In this document: one piece after another, positions 1-13,041 of the stretch | How the letters are laid out: each line of letters starts with the position of its first letter | Position numbering within the stretch: position 1 is the stretch's first letter | NCBI RefSeq assembly: GCF_036588685.1 | Contig: NC_086373.1 | Location: 54,939,164-55,003,163 of the forward strand | Reading direction: 5' to 3' | Length of the DNA: 64,000 nt | From: Mytilus trossulus | Lineage: Eukaryota > Mollusca > Bivalvia > Mytilida > Mytilidae | Program-made: the position numbers and the translations under genes | The notes under the pieces: model-generated | What the model saw: only the letters and a program-made list of their open reading frames with translations | Told to the model about the DNA's origin: nothing | Database searches by the model: none

Positions 1-2022
1 TGTTAATATTGTTAAACTATTTATTTATTTTATTGTATATAGTTACCATGTGACATTGACAAGAAATGAGGTCGCCAGCATTACAGCTGGTTTTGTTATA
101 ACAAGGTATAATTTGATGTTACAGTGTGTTTATTTTTTTCAATGGTCCATTTAATCAAACAGATTCCATAAAACATGGATTTGTTTGGTCATGTAATAGT
201 GCTGGATTATGCAGCTTTAAAACATTTGTGATATTATATGTTTTATTGGAAAAACACATTCTATATAGTGAGGATATTTATTGAATACATAAAACAAGTA
301 TTTAATTTCCTTAAAATGTTTATCAAAAATGGCAACAAAACGACTTTGATTGAGTATGTTTTAAAGGTAATACCAGAAATATTAAAGCTCGTCCCATCTC
401 TTCAAAGAAACTTGTGTTTTTATTATAGAAATATGAAAATTATAAACATCTCAATTTTAGACATTTTGATTTCTTTGTTCAATTTGGTGGATTTTTTTTT
501 CTTTCTATTATTGTGAGAAAATAAAGTTATTTTTATGAGTGGCATAGTAACAATGAAATTTCTTTTTTTTTTATTAGAATTGTTGAGTATAAATTACATT
601 CAATTCTGACCAAAAAAATCATGAAATTTTGATGAGAATTTCAGATTTTATAGAAAATGCAAAAAATAAATAATTTAATCCTAGAAATTAAAGAATGTAA
701 CTGTTTAATCTGAAATGAATATTTTCATTAATTAAATATTCAGTAGATCTCATTTATGGCTTTAATAAAAGACGAAACAGTTTTTGAACTGACAGTGGCA
801 GACCAAATTCATATAGATAGGGCGATACATTTATTTCATTTGTGTACTAAGCTGAAATATACTTAGAAAATTATGTAAGATTCTTAATCACCTGTTGACC
901 TTCTCAAGGTCAATATTCCTCTCATCTCAGTTGCCATGGCATTATAATACATTATATGACTTTACTGTGATTTTGTGTACAATTAAGTCTGTGTAAATAG
1001 TCTTAGTGTTTGTGTATATTTTACGATTTTTGTGTGTGTATGCATAATTTGTTTAAAATATATATATATGAAGATTTTAGAGGATGTAAATTGGTGATTT
1101 AATTTTTGTTTGAGATAAGCTTTATGGAAGTGTTGTGTTGATGATTGTGAAAGTCTGAAAGAGGGAGAGATTGTGAATTTATGTAAGGGTATTTGTTTTC
1201 ATTAGTAAAGTATAACAAAAGGTGGAGTTCGAAAGGGTTGCATTTCAGTTCGGCTTTTAAAAAAAAAATACCCTTTTGATATAAAAGATTTCCATTTTAT
1301 GAATTATGTTGTAAGTAATATAGTTGATTAGAAACAGTTATTGACGAACTTCACACTATTCAGCAGATGGTTAATATATAGTTTGACAACTGTCTCATTA
1401 TGATGATACAATAAACTTATAAGATGAAGGTAAACCAAACCTATTAGATAACATAGCACTATATAGTTTTAATAACATTGTACTATTTACTTTAGATAGA
1501 TGTCTGGCTTGATGAACACGGAAAAAATTGTGGTTCAAACTATGTTAGTTCTTAAAGAAATAATATAATTATTAGTTTGTTTCAAGCAATTGACTACCAC
1601 ATCCTTGTAAGTCGAAACTACTCAGTGACTCTTTTCATTAAAAAGTTCTACAATTCAGAATTTAAGACATATTAAAGTGTTCATGACTGCAAGAATCTTA
1701 ATCTTACAATTACAATTTCTGTGAAAAGATTAGAGCTGTTGATGTGTGTAAAAATGAGTGTAAAATCAAGACATGTCTATTTGTAAAAATGTCTAAATTG
1801 AAGTTCACAAAGACAAAATTTATAAGTATAGCAAAAACTATTCACATGTTTCATTTGATGTGATATATTTCATTTTCTTCACAATTAAAGTGTTGGAATA
1901 TTTAAGTAAAAGATAATGACAAGTATCTAACCCCATACAGAAAAAGAATGTGTCTGTTTTTTTGTTTTTTTTTCACTAAATAAAGAATTTTCGAAACTGA
2001 AACAGATTTTAAGGGTCAGTGT
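1..2022. other. AT-rich intergenic DNA, no gene seen
   Basis: I see no convincing coding region, RNA gene or repeat boundary. The only sizeable open frame, 238-516 on the plus strand, is low-complexity and hydrophobic and has no family features. The stretch could be a long 3' UTR or intron of a gene to the left, but nothing in the sequence shows this. Confidence 0.5.
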
Positions 2023-2600
2023 TAAAAGGAGTATGTTCGATAAATGGCCGCCTTTTTAATTGAAAATTTCAAATTCAGATTTATCGACCAATATCACGAT
2101 AAATAATATTTAATACATTGACTATCTAGGATATAAACAATTTTGTTGAAAATTTTACGTTTCTGCGTTTCATTATGATATCACAAGTTGTACTCATATT
2201 GATTTTTCACGAAAAAATCAATGAAAACGAGTGAATTTCCATAGATTATTGGACAGGAAACATAGAGCGCATACGTCGACAACAAAGATATTTTAAAATA
2301 ATGTTTGTGAAGACATTTCACATGTCTTATTTGAATCTTAAGCTTGTCGACGCCTGCGCTCTATGTTTCCTGGTCCTTCATTTGGTTGAAATCTAGCTGA
2401 TTTTGTCAAATTTCACCAAAATCCCTTATCTTGACCTTTTTGTGATGTAAAAATCAACCTGTTAGAATAAAACTTTGACAAAAACAGTTCTGTTTAACTT
2501 TCTAACTTGTCTTTAAGGCAACTTAAAACATTTATTGTCATGGAACTATGAACTTTATAATTGGGGCCAAATATGGCCCTTTCCGAACTTACTCCTTTAT
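2023..2600. repeat. Foldback (MITE-like) element with diverged terminal inverted repeats
   Basis: The left end (AAAGGAGTATGTTCG, followed by a GGCC-containing stretch) is roughly the reverse complement of the right end (CGAACTTACTCCTTT, preceded by GGCCAAATATGGCC). The interior has no coding sequence. A second, tighter inverted repeat sits inside at 2251-2376. This is a probable non-autonomous DNA transposon; superfamily undetermined because no clean target duplication is visible. Confidence 0.5.
2251..2376. repeat. Short inverted repeat (about 30-bp arms) inside the foldback element
   Basis: The left arm GGACAGGAAACATAGAGCGC and the right arm GCGCTCTATGTTTCCTGGTCC are near-perfect reverse complements. 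The match continues inward to a GTCGAC site on each side, with about 60 bp of loop. It is either a nested small MITE or the inner part of the surrounding element. The CAGG..CCTG ends resemble hAT termini but no 8-bp duplication is seen. Confidence 0.55.
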
Positions 2601-3785
2601 CTCAATATCAGAAGATTTAGAATGTGTTTAGCCTAAAAAAAAAAAGAACCATAATAAGGGAATTATTATTAACGCAGACATAATGTATCAAAATAAATTC
2701 TGGTCTTTCATTATGAACTCTAAGTTGCCAGTGTACTTATATATTTATACATAGTATGAGAATGAACATACATGAGTTAGTATATGTGAGGTTGTATGTG
2801 TGTTCATGTGTTGTAAATGATATATGGTGAGATTGAGGTTGATGAATAGTAGTTTTAATATTATGTGAGAAAATGAGATGCATTAAGATTCCTCCTTGTG
2901 TATGAATATTTTTAACAGAACTTCCAGTAAATGTTTGTTTTAGCTGTGTTTGGCAGGGTGAAATAGAGATGAACTATTTATTTGTATATAAAAAATATTC
3001 CAGTTTTAATGGTCATGGAATTGTGCTCACATGGTTTGTTTTTTTCTGTTTTTGAAGGGAACGTGCAATGTACAATACTTCTACACAAGCATCATGTATA
3101 TTATATGTGTCACCAATTTGATGGTGTCGTGATTTTGTATGTTTGAAGAAGATAGGGTATGAATGCTTGGCTCCTGTGTGTTATATAAAGCACCTCTCCA
3201 TGCAGTCTGTTTTTATTGAATAATTTTGATTTTAGTTTAAAATATAACAAGTTTTGTTCAAAATTAGATATGGATTAGAAAAATTTCATATTATATGAAA
3301 TTTTACTGTATGACGGGCCTTCTTGTATTATTATTGCAAAATAATTTCAAAATATTTTACTGCATTTTTACCACACTAAGTTGTGACTTGTCTATCAACA
3401 TTTTTAATTTTACTTTTTGTCAACTTTTCCATGACAGGAACCTGTCAATACTCACATTTCTATAGCAGATCTTTGAGGAAAATATTGCTTATGCTACATA
3501 AAATTTAATTTCCATTTTCTGTTTATTTTGATATACTGTGAATTTATACAAAGGTTTACATGTAAAAGAAACTAAAACTTTCTTTTATATTTTTTGAATA
3601 AAACAGCTTGGCATGCAGTCTCATCCTTTTTGCATTTCTTGATATACGATTAAAAAGGTTGAAAGTGAAATTCATTCATTTGGAAATTTCAGATCTTCCA
3701 AGACAAATTGTTTTGTAAAATTTCTCAATCAATGGCAAAAATAATTGATATACATCTATAAATTTATTGATTTATTCCTTTTATC
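2601..3785. other. AT-rich intergenic DNA, nothing recognised
   Basis: No open frame with family features, no tandem array and no terminal inverted repeats were seen in this stretch. Confidence 0.4.
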
Positions 3786-4556
3786 AGCTCACCTGGCCCA
3801 AAGGGCCAAGTGAGCTTTCCTCATAACTTTGCGTCCGTCCTTGTCGTCCGTCGCCGTTTACTTTTACAAAAATCTTCTCCTCTGAAACTACTGGGCCAAA
3901 TCAAACCAAACTTGGGCACAATCATTATTGTGGTATCTGGTTTAAAAATTTGTGCGGTGACCCAGCCAACCAACCAAGATGGCCACCATCGCTAAAATTG
4001 AACATAGTGGTAAAATGTAGATTTTGGTATATATCTCTGAAACCAAAGCATTTAGAGCAAATCTGTAACAGGTAAAATCTTTGATCAGGACAATATCAAT
4101 CTGTCCTCAAATTTTCAGATGAATAGGAGAACCTGTTGTTCGGTTGCTGCCCCTTAATTGGTAATTTTAAGGAAATTTGGCTGTTATGGGTTATCTTGAA
4201 TATTATTATAGATAGAGATAAACTGCAAACAGCAATAATGTTCAGCAAAGTAAGATCTACAAATAAGTCAACTTGACCAAAGTGGTCAATTGACCCTTTA
4301 AGGAGTTATTGCCCTTTATAGTCAATTTTAACAATTTTCATTAATTTTGTAAATTTTTGTAAATTTATACAAAATATTTTCCATTGTCACTTCTGGGCCA
4401 ATTTCATTATCGATAAAGATAATTGTGAGCAGCAAGAATGTTCAATAAAGAAAGATCTACAAACACATCACCAACACTAAAACACAATTTTGTCATGAAT
4501 CTTTAATATGCACATAGACCAAGGTGAGCGACACAGGCTCTTTAGAGCCTCTAGTT
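3786..4556 (+). repeat. Dispersed non-coding repeat beginning AGCTCACCTGGCCC
   Basis: The copy starts with a small hairpin (GGCCCAAAGGGCC between AGCTCAC and GTGAGCT) and ends with another (GGCTCTTTAGAGCC). A longer copy in the opposite orientation lies at 54231-55596, sharing both ends and several internal blocks such as GATCTACAAATAAGTCAA. The 61-codon open frame at 3810 lies entirely inside the repeat and is not taken as a gene. I recognise the family as common in mussel DNA; its transposon class is unknown to me. Confidence 0.65.
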
Positions 4557-5756
4557 TTTCTACTCAAACAAAATAATTGTTTTCAATCAAATCTTGATGA
4601 CAAAATAAAATTATATATCATTGTCTTTCTGGGAAATATTTTCATTTAAAAGATTAAAACATGGCTTTTAAGTTGACAACAATACTTTATTTGGAAAGAC
4701 ATATTTACATATGCAACAAGAGGCAAAAAACATAGTCAAACAATTTATTTCCTAGTAATTTAAAAAAAGATAACAGTTGCATTATAATCTACAAGACATA
4801 TTCATAAAAAGAGAAATGTATTTTAACATGTTGAAAGTATTTTAACATCCAAACAGCTATCTTTTTATGCCTGCTTTGATCAATTTTAACAAAAAAATAT
4901 GTTTGCAAAGTTTTGATTTACGTTTTTTTGCTAATGCTTTGAAGTCTTGTGAAACAAATCTGCATTCCAATAAGTATTTAGTTTTATACATGATCAAGAA
5001 AAGTTAAACAACCTGTTTGACTTTTGACAGTACAAGACCCAGGAGAGGTACTTTATTATTTAATTTTGTGTTCAATTACTTTATAACTAAAATACTATGT
5101 GATCCTGATTTCTGATATTTTACAAATAATGAAAGTGTATTGCAAAGTAAAAAGATGATGTTTATATTACAAATATCTATCTGATCTTACAGCACATTTG
5201 ATATGTTTATTCAGTGCTTTTTAAAGGGTTTTATTTATAGTATAAATGACGTATGATTGAAAAGTGTGAAATTAAATTGTGTTATATTTAAATGCAAGTA
5301 AAAATTTCCTTTCTGATTTGATTTTGTTTTCTATTTTTAGAATTGCCCAATTCTTTTGACTCGTATGCCCCAGTGTCTGCATATTGTGTTATTAAAATCT
5401 ATCCTCACAAAATTAAACAATTGCCAAGGATTTTTCTGTATGTCTGCAGATATTATTCTTGTGTATTTTAAACGTTTCTCTTCCAGTTGACAGGTTTTTT
5501 CGTGCAATTTTGGCCATTGAACATTGAGAAACATTTCATGCAAACTGGGTGTTTTTAGTCGGGTTATTTTTAAAGATTTGGAGCTCATTATTGGTACATT
5601 AGTTTATAATAATGACTCACAGATCTAGTTTGATGTTTATTCCATTTGACTCACTTTCCACAGGTATCATTTCTGATTATCATCAATCAGACAGAACATG
5701 ATATCTTCATATATTTATGCAAAAATTATTTGTAGGAAAGTCTTTCAGTATGTGTT
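4557..5756. other. Intergenic DNA, no supported gene
   Basis: One 83-codon minus-strand frame (5588-5337) and one plus-strand exon-like stretch starting after a T-rich AG at 5340 overlap each other. Neither matches a family I know, so I call neither. Confidence 0.4.
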
Positions 5757-6267
5757 TTTATGGGACCGCAAAAATGCAGTCATATATTGGTATAATGTCG
5801 TTGTCAGCTTAGTCCATCTGAAAGTTGTGTAAAGTATTTCAATTGTTCTGAAATTGTTCCACAATGTTTAATACCATAAGTAAAAGGTTAGGATATATTT
5901 TAAGGGTTATTTTAACAGTCTAGGAATAAAGGGCAAAAAAGGGGCCAATTATAAGCATTTTTGTAGTTTCTAGACAATAAATTGGAATTATCTTTCTTTG
6001 ACCAGAAGGGTTGTTGAATCACCTAAAACCAATGCTTTATGAAATCTTTGAAAATTAGAGTTATCTTTCGTTTAACAGCATAGTAGTTGAATCAACTTAA
6101 ATCAATGCTATATACAACATACAATGTAAAATTTACTTTACTACTAACTGATAAATAAAAGCAATCTTTGCCATTCAGTGATTACAAGCACTTTGATTAC
6201 CATTCTAGGGTTATGCCCCTTTACAAGTGTAAACATTGATGATTTTTTTAGTTTCTGTTCTCTTAAC
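5757..6267 (+). repeat. Partial copy of the ACGACCGC dispersed repeat, interrupted by the BEL/Pao element
   Basis: The start (GGGACCGCAAAAATGCAG) and later blocks, including TAGTTGAATCAACTTAAATCA and the CCATTCAGTGAT block near 6170, match the large repeat at 13428-15509. The retrotransposon inserted at its right side. Confidence 0.55.
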
Positions 6268-6272
6268 TTTGT

Positions 6273-7074
6273 TGTGCAATGTTCTATGCTTTATTGCTAT
6301 TCAAACCCCCGGAGAGGGTACAAAACTACAACATAAAAAAATACAATCATAAGTAAAAGGTATTCAGAAACAAAACGTTTTCCAATATTTCACATAATAA
6401 TAAACATACTGAAAATTGTAACCAAAATGCAAAACAGTACTAACAGTGCTTTGATTGTGTAAAATTACATAATAAAGTTTCAGTCCAATCTTTAAGATTT
6501 CCTTGAAAATACATGTAGGTGAAATGTTACTTCAAATATCAATGTGGAACAAACCATAAATTGTTTGAAATGTAAAATGTCTCTAGAATAAAACATCAGT
6601 AAATTATGTACCATGTAAAATTCATCCTGTAATGCATGTTATGTGTGTAAAAATATTTTAGCATAAAATGTCTTGATAATACAAGTAATAATTTGTCTAA
6701 ACATTCATTTCAATTATATCAAAAAGTTACATACAAATAAACCTGCACAATCGTACAAAAATAACTTCAATTAATGTTACAGATTTCCCGTAAAGTTCAA
6801 TATTTAGGACGTTCCTCGTCTCATTGAAATGCACCCATTTTACAGATAATTTCTACGCCTCGATATTATAATGTTTATAAAAATACACTAATTAATCAAA
6901 TATCACCAATAAAAAAGTTATAAACTTACTTCATGAGGGGCCAACACCTAAATTCTATGTTTTGTGACAAAGCGTAATGTGAACATCAAACGTATCCGGT
7001 GTCATATGACTAATAACAAAAAACGGTGTTGGTAAAAATTTAACCATAGCAAAAATTAAATCCGGGGCAGCACA
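6273..7074 (-). repeat. 3' LTR of the BEL/Pao element, interrupted by a 604-bp segment
   Basis: Positions 6273-6325 and 6930-7074 together match the 199-bp 5' LTR at 13183-13381 almost base for base. Between them lies a segment absent from the other LTR (see 6326-6929). On the element strand the LTR starts TGTGCTGC and ends TTGCACA. Confidence 0.92.
6326..6929 (-). other. 604-bp intron-like insertion with GT..AG ends inside the 3' LTR
   Basis: On the element's sense strand the segment begins GTAAGTTTATAAC, a consensus splice donor, and ends in a T-rich tract followed by ATGTTGTAG, a good acceptor. Removing it restores the LTR sequence exactly as in the 5' LTR. No duplicated target bases flank it. 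It has no open frame of note and no terminal inverted repeat that I can see. Whether it is ever spliced is inference; the boundaries are read directly. Confidence 0.8.
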
Positions 7075-7084
7075 CTCCCCTCCT
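7075..7084 (-). promoter_or_regulatory. Polypurine tract of the BEL/Pao element
   Basis: On the element strand AGGAGGGGAG lies immediately upstream of the 3' LTR, where plus-strand DNA synthesis of LTR retroelements is primed. Confidence 0.8.
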
Positions 7085-7232
7085 GATTTCTAACTGAAAT
7101 CACTATATACCAAAAAATAATGTATTTGTACATGTATCTAACTAAATAACTCTTTTAAGGTTAATTTCAAAATAAAACCTTACAATCCTTAAACATTGTT
7201 AAACAGTCTATAAACATCAAATCACTACAGAG

Positions 7233-8861
7233 TCACTCAGAGAGCAAACGGATGAGTTCACAAATTGGTCTCACATAACGAATCTGTACCTTTCGGACAT
7301 GATCATCACTGCTCGGAAATGTTCTTTCGACAATAGCCATTGACCAACATGTACGATTTAGTTCACGGTCTTTCAAAAGAACTATGTCACCTTCTTTAAT
7401 ATCATCACTTGAAGTATTCCATTTACGTCGCTGTTGTAAATTTGATAGATATTGTTCGCGCCACTTCTTCCAAAATTCCTGAGAAAGAACAACAACATGT
7501 TTCCATTGAGATTTGTACAATTGTTTTATATCCAACTCGGGCAATGTCTCCGGAAGACTTCCTTCCTTTTGAGTAAGTAACGTATTAGGTGTCAGAATAG
7601 AAGAATCATTAGGGTCAGTCGAGACTGGTACGAGCGGTCTGCAATTCACTATCGAACAAACTTCTGCTAGAAAAGTTGTTAGTACTTCATGAGTTAGTTC
7701 CTTCAAATTAGCACGCAATAACATAGCATCTAAGATTTTCCGTGTCACTCCGATCATCCTTTCCCATACACCCCCGAAGTGGGATGCATGGGGAGGGTTG
7801 AAAATCCAAGTTACTTGATTGGTATTCAAATAATTCCGAATGTTTTCGTCTTCAATAAAAATAGAATTCATACTTAACTCATCAGATGCGCAAATGAAAT
7901 TAGTTCCTCTGTCACTTCTAAACTGACGCACTGGTCCTCTAACAGATATGAATCTTCGCATCGCATTTATGAAAGATGAACTGCTTAGTTCCTCTACCAC
8001 TTCAATATGTATGGCACGAATTACTAAACAAGTAAATAATATCGCCCATCTCTTGTGGTTTGCCTGACCACCTCTTGTCCGTCTTGCTATCACGTTCCAG
8101 GGTCCAAAAGTATCGACACCTACAAAAGTAAAAGGTGGACTAGGTGTGATCTTATCTTCAGGTAAGTCTGACAAAATTTTAGTTCCAAAGAGACCTCGTA
8201 GTTTCTTGCATGTAATACAATTATGAATACAAGTTCCAACCATTCTTTTACAACCTATGATCCAGTACCCTACTGAACGAATCTTCCCTTCAGTTATATG
8301 TCTTCCTTGGTGGTGAACCAATTCATGAAAGTGTCTAATAAGCAATAATGAAATGTGGCTTTTCTTCGGAACAAGCACTGGATTCTTGTCTGAATTAATT
8401 GTACATTTTTTGCCTACATTTAATCGTCCTCCTACGCAAAGAATACCATTTTCATCAAGTAAAGGCGACAGAGAAATAATTGAGCTTCCAGAAGAGACAT
8501 CTTTCCCCTCCTTGAGGGAATTGATTTCTTTAGAAAAGTATTCAAGTTGTGCTTCTTTCAATATGAATTTCTCCGCATCACGTAAATCATCACTACTTAG
8601 TGCACACATATGCCATCCTTTGCATTGACCGTTAGGTTGACTGAATGATTTTACAATATGTCGGAGTCTTGCAATCGTTTTAACTAATCGGGACCAACTA
8701 GAAAATGACTCAAAGATTTTCACAAATTCTGTATCAGATGTCACTTCTTTATCACTTGAGATAGTTTTACATGTAACTAACGAAGGCCTTACTTCTTTGT
8801 CATCATCTGGAGTTATAGAAAAACTTTCTGTATGATCAAATTTAGATTCACTTCCTTTCAT
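7233..8861 (-). pseudogene. BEL/Pao polyprotein, integrase part (H2C2 zinc domain, integrase core, DUF5641)
   Basis: This 542-codon frame is the C-terminal part of the element's pol. It inserts retroelement cDNA into the genome. The zinc-binding module shows the pattern H-x-H (RHFHELVHH) followed by C-x2-C (CITCKK). The integrase core carries the three acidic residues in VDTFG, SDRGTNF and GGVWERMIG. The C-terminal DUF5641-like domain is recognisable around KWREQYLSNLQQRRKW and GDIVLLKD. The methionine at 8861 is internal, not a true start: coding similarity runs on upstream in this frame, and the link to the RT frame is lost through a small indel near 8915. The domains themselves look undamaged. 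Confidence 0.9.
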
Positions 8862-8896
8862 AAGAAATGATGGTCCTAAGAGCCATTCACTAGTGC

Positions 8897-11800
8897 TTAT
8901 ATCTCTAGCAGAATTAATCTGGTTGCTGTATCAGCTGGATTATCTTCCGACGGTACGTATGACCATTGACTTGGACTGGTTGACTGACGGATCATATCTA
9001 TACGATTTCCAACATAAACATAAAAACGTCTCTGTTGACTAACAGTGTACATGAATGTAGAGTTAATTTCCAAAGTTAAGTGTCTAGTTACTGAGTCTTT
9101 AAGATTTATTGCTAACACAGCAGCACATAATTCTAACCTGGGTATGGTCACGTTGTTCAAATGTTCAAGTGAATTCTTCCATGTACTCCACTTAGATAAA
9201 TATGTTTCTGGCAATGGGTCGTCCCAGTCAGTGTGTAAGGCCATAATATCACGCATAATAATCTTTCCGGATACAGTTACAGGTGCAACAAAACCCATTG
9301 GATCATATAAACCATTTATTGTTGCCAACACACCACGTTTTGTGAATGGTTTAGATGTTGAATTTAGTTGCGAAACTCTAAAAGTAAAGCAGTCCTTGGA
9401 CATGTCCCACTGAACACCAAGGCTTATCTGAAGTGGGGCCTCATTCAGATCCAAATTTATATTCTTTAAGTCTTTTGCAAGATCATCTGGTGAAAAGGAT
9501 TTAATAACTTCCAAATTATTAGATGAAATTTTGTGTAAGCGAATGTTACCTTCTTCTTTTAGAATTTTCTTTGTTCGAGTAATTAAATCAACTGCTTCAA
9601 CACTAGTATCAAAGGAACACAATGCATCATCAACATAAAAGTTGCGTTCTACAAAGTCACGCACATCTTGTTCAGCTGTTTTAACACAGTTTCTAAGGCC
9701 AAAAGTGGCGACAGCCGGAGATGGCTTGTTACCAAAGACATGTCTAGTCATTCGATATTCTATCATTTCATTCTTTGGATCATTGTCTTTGTGCCAATAG
9801 AATCTTAAGTAGTTTCGTTGTTCTGGTGGGACTGAAAACCTATAAAACATCTGTTCAATATCGGCTGTGATAACAACTGGACGTTGTCGAAATCTTAGTA
9901 GTATCCCAAGAAGGCTATTCACTAGATCCGGTCCACTCAGTAGAACATCATTGAGACTTATATCATTGAATTTGGCTGAAGAGTCAAAAACGCACCTTAT
10001 GTTCCCTGGTTTCTTTGAATGATAAATAGCGAAAAGTGGTAAGTACCAACACTCAGTCTGTTCTGTGATTTGAGGAGCAACTTCAGCATGACCATTTGTA
10101 AGTAATTTACCCATAAATTCATAAACATGGGAATGTTTTTCCGGGTGCTTTTGTAGATTATAGTCCAGTGACTTTGCTCGTCGGAGAGCCTGTACTCTAT
10201 TGTTGGGAAGTCTTATTCGGTCCCGCCTAAAAGGTAGTGGAGCTGTCCAACAACCTTCCTCATCTTTGTCACTTTCATGTTCCATCAATGCAAGAAATTC
10301 TTTGTCCTCAATTGAGAGTCCAGGAATATTATCATCAGGAGTTGTCTGAAATATATAACCATCTTTGGTATTAAAGTTATTATTACATGGTTCTAATGTA
10401 GTTGTACGGCCATCCTTCAATGTAAAAGTTTTCAGTACTGATACTGAATCCTGTTGTACATGTGTAGCGGACAAACAACTCTCACCAATTATTGCCCATC
10501 CTAAGAAGAGTTTTTGTGCAAATGGGCAATGCTCTGTACCTAATCGTTGGTCAATAACATGATGAGCTTTCAATAAGTCTCTACCTATTAGCAACATTAT
10601 ATCTGCATTATCATTAATGTCAGGAATGAAATCAGCAATGTCTCTCAAATGATTGTACGCATGAGCTACATCCGGTGACGGAATTTCAGTACGTATATCA
10701 GGAACCTGATCACACTCTATGAGAGTAGGTAAGTTTAATTTACAACTAGCATCAAAGGACTCTACTGCAAAATCGCTTGCTCGTCTTCCATACTCAGAGA
10801 AGCTACCGGAACAAGATGATAATGTGAACGGTACCTCAGGTCCATGAATATTAAAATGTTCAAAGAATGAAGATTTTGCTAAAGATCTGTTTGATTGTTC
10901 ATCTATAATGGCGTACAATAGTAAACTGTTTTCTGGTTGTCCATTCGGATACACTCGGACCAATATCGTCTTTGAGCATGATTTACTAGTTCCTCGGTTC
11001 TTGCATATTTGTGTGCATGCAGTTACCACCTTTTGAGTGTCCTGTTCCAACTTTGGTTCTGTTTTCTGTTCTTGAAATTTTGTGGTTGGCTGTTGGTGTG
11101 TAAATTTCTCAATATGTAAAGCTGTTGGGTGTGTAGTTGACTTACAAACTTCACATGTCACGGCTGCCGTACAATCTCTGGCTAGATGACCCTTTTGACC
11201 ACAACATCTAAAACAAAGTCCTTTACTCTTAAAAAAATCCTGATGTTCCCTTATCGGCTTTAATCTGAACTGTCGACATTTGTTTAACGTGTGATTTGTA
11301 TTATGCAACGGACAGACAGTGTCACTAGTGTTCCGTGTATACTGTTGATTTTTCGTAACAGGAAAATCAGTCTTTAGCACTGAAACATTTTGCTGCTGCC
11401 TTTGTTTTGGTTTTGTCATGTTGTGCACATTAGCTGAGTTTATTCCTGTATCCTCATAAATAAATGACGGATCATTTTTCATGCGTGCAATTTTTCGTAA
11501 GAATATTTCAAACACTTCAAATGGTGGATATGAAGAAGAATGATATTCCTTGTACTTGTTTGCTTCTGTCGACCATTTCTCTTGCAACTGGTAGGGTAAC
11601 TTTGCGACAATAGGGTTAACTCCTGCAGACGAGTCGAAGTATGAAAATAATGGACGGTACTGCTCATAAGTTTTAATGGCTGCAATTTCTGAAACAATGT
11701 CTAATAGATCATATAATTGTTTTGGATCTTTGTATGTAATCTTAGGAAAATACATAAGTTTTTGCTTAATTGAAGTTTCAACCATTTCCGGTCTAGCATA

Positions 11801-12184
11801 ACGGTCATGTAGTCGTTCCCATATACGGTCACGTGCTTTGGACAAGTCCAAATAGTTTGCTGAACGTATACTAACAGCAGACTTTGTCGACTCTGGTCCC
11901 AGATACTTAACCAACAGATCCACTTCCTCTGATGCTGAGAGGCTCAGCTCCTTCACGGTGTCACAGAATGATTTTTTCCACGATCCAAAATATTCTGCCT
12001 TATCATCAAACTTTTGTATTCTAGATATCAGAAGATCTTTTTTAACAATAAATGTTGCCAATTCCTCGCTAGAGTTATTAATAGTTGTAGGATAATATGG
12101 TGCAGCCTTTGTGTCCAACGTACACGACTTAGTATCTAAAGTTTGCACAACCTTTGGATCTGGTTGTGTAGTAATCTGAGTCAC
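8897..12184 (-). pseudogene. BEL/Pao gag-protease-RT polyprotein segment
   Basis: This 1095-codon frame covers the middle of the polyprotein. Around residues 45-200 is a DUF1759-like gag domain. CCHC knuckles follow near 325-345 (CFRCCGQKGHLARDC). A DUF1758-like protease has IIDEQSNRS near 425 and a LIGRDL motif. The RT has ADIEQMFYRF and the catalytic FYVDD near 848. After the RT, IPRLELCAAV and PSEDNPADTATR mark RNase H, but the region between RT and IPRLEL is much shorter than normal and the second acidic motif is also cut out, so RNase H should be inactive. The first codon is GTG and the frame is open upstream to about 12255, so this is a continuation after a frameshift rather than a natural start. 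Confidence 0.92.
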
Positions 12185-13008
12185 TGGTGATAAATCATTT
12201 TCTTGATTGTTGTTATCGTAATAAATATTCTGTTTCGGTTTTGTATCAGTTTTTCAACAAAATCAGTTTTGGGAACTAGGATATCACCATTTGATATTGG
12301 ATCCAAAATTTTATTTTGATCTAGGACAAACTGTCTTACTCTTTTTTCTCTAGTCTCTGACAAGTGTTTATCTTCAAATTCTTCTTCACTACTTTCCATA
12401 CAGTCGTCTAATACTTCAAACACTTTTTGGCTTTCTGCAAATTCTCGCTGAGTATTCAAAACTTTAATACTTGCTTCAACGTTGGCCTTTTGTTTTAAAA
12501 GTTCTGCTTCCTGTTGTGCATACTCCACACGAACACGCAACTCTTCTACTTTTAATTTCTGTTTAATGTATAATGAATTAACATTTGATTTGTCGGAAAT
12601 TTTAGACTTTCCAGATAGTTTTGACCGAATGCTTTTGGCTTTTGACTTTAATGTTATTTTCATGGGTGGCTCACTTTTAAGCTCTGACTTAAGCTGGACA
12701 GCTGTTAGTAAATCTTCTGAATCTTGTTCCTTCTGAATCACAGTAATGTTTTGTTCTGACATTGAATTCTGTTTTGAGGTTCCTTGATGTTCATCAACTC
12801 TGTTAAGATAAAACTGAACTTCTTTTTCAATGTTTTTAAGTTCCTGATCATTATTTTCCATTTCAATGTCACTAAATCTTGTGCGAATTGATGATAAGTA
12901 TCTATGAAAACCTTCTGAGTTTCTACGATAAAGTTCAAGTTTTTGGCGTGCATGCGCATCAACATCTGATACTGTGCAGGTCCTTTCACGAATAGCTTGA
13001 ATCAACAA
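12181..13008 (-). pseudogene. BEL/Pao gag N-terminal segment, coiled-coil rich
   Basis: The 275-codon frame is rich in Lys, Glu and Gln with long helical stretches (EELRVRVEYAQQEAELLKQ), as in the N-terminal part of BEL/Pao gag upstream of DUF1759. Its last residues (after about 12250) look out of frame: the sensible reading continues in the frame of the 8897-12184 segment, so a small indel near 12250 separates the two. At the other end it joins, again with a frame change near 13040, to the short segment at 13042-13143. Confidence 0.75.
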
Positions 13009-13041
13009 ATGAATGTCCTGTTTTACTTCGGTAAGTGTAGT

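Noticed and set aside
238-516. 92-codon plus-strand frame
   Set aside because: Hydrophobic, AT-driven composition with long Phe/Leu/Ile runs and no domain.
5337-5588. 83-codon minus-strand frame, and an overlapping plus-strand exon-like stretch after a T-rich AG
   Set aside because: Neither reading resembles a family I know, they conflict with each other, and nothing nearby supports a gene.
9045-9413. 122-codon plus-strand frame opposite the BEL/Pao pol
   Set aside because: Antisense shadow of the RT/RNase H region.
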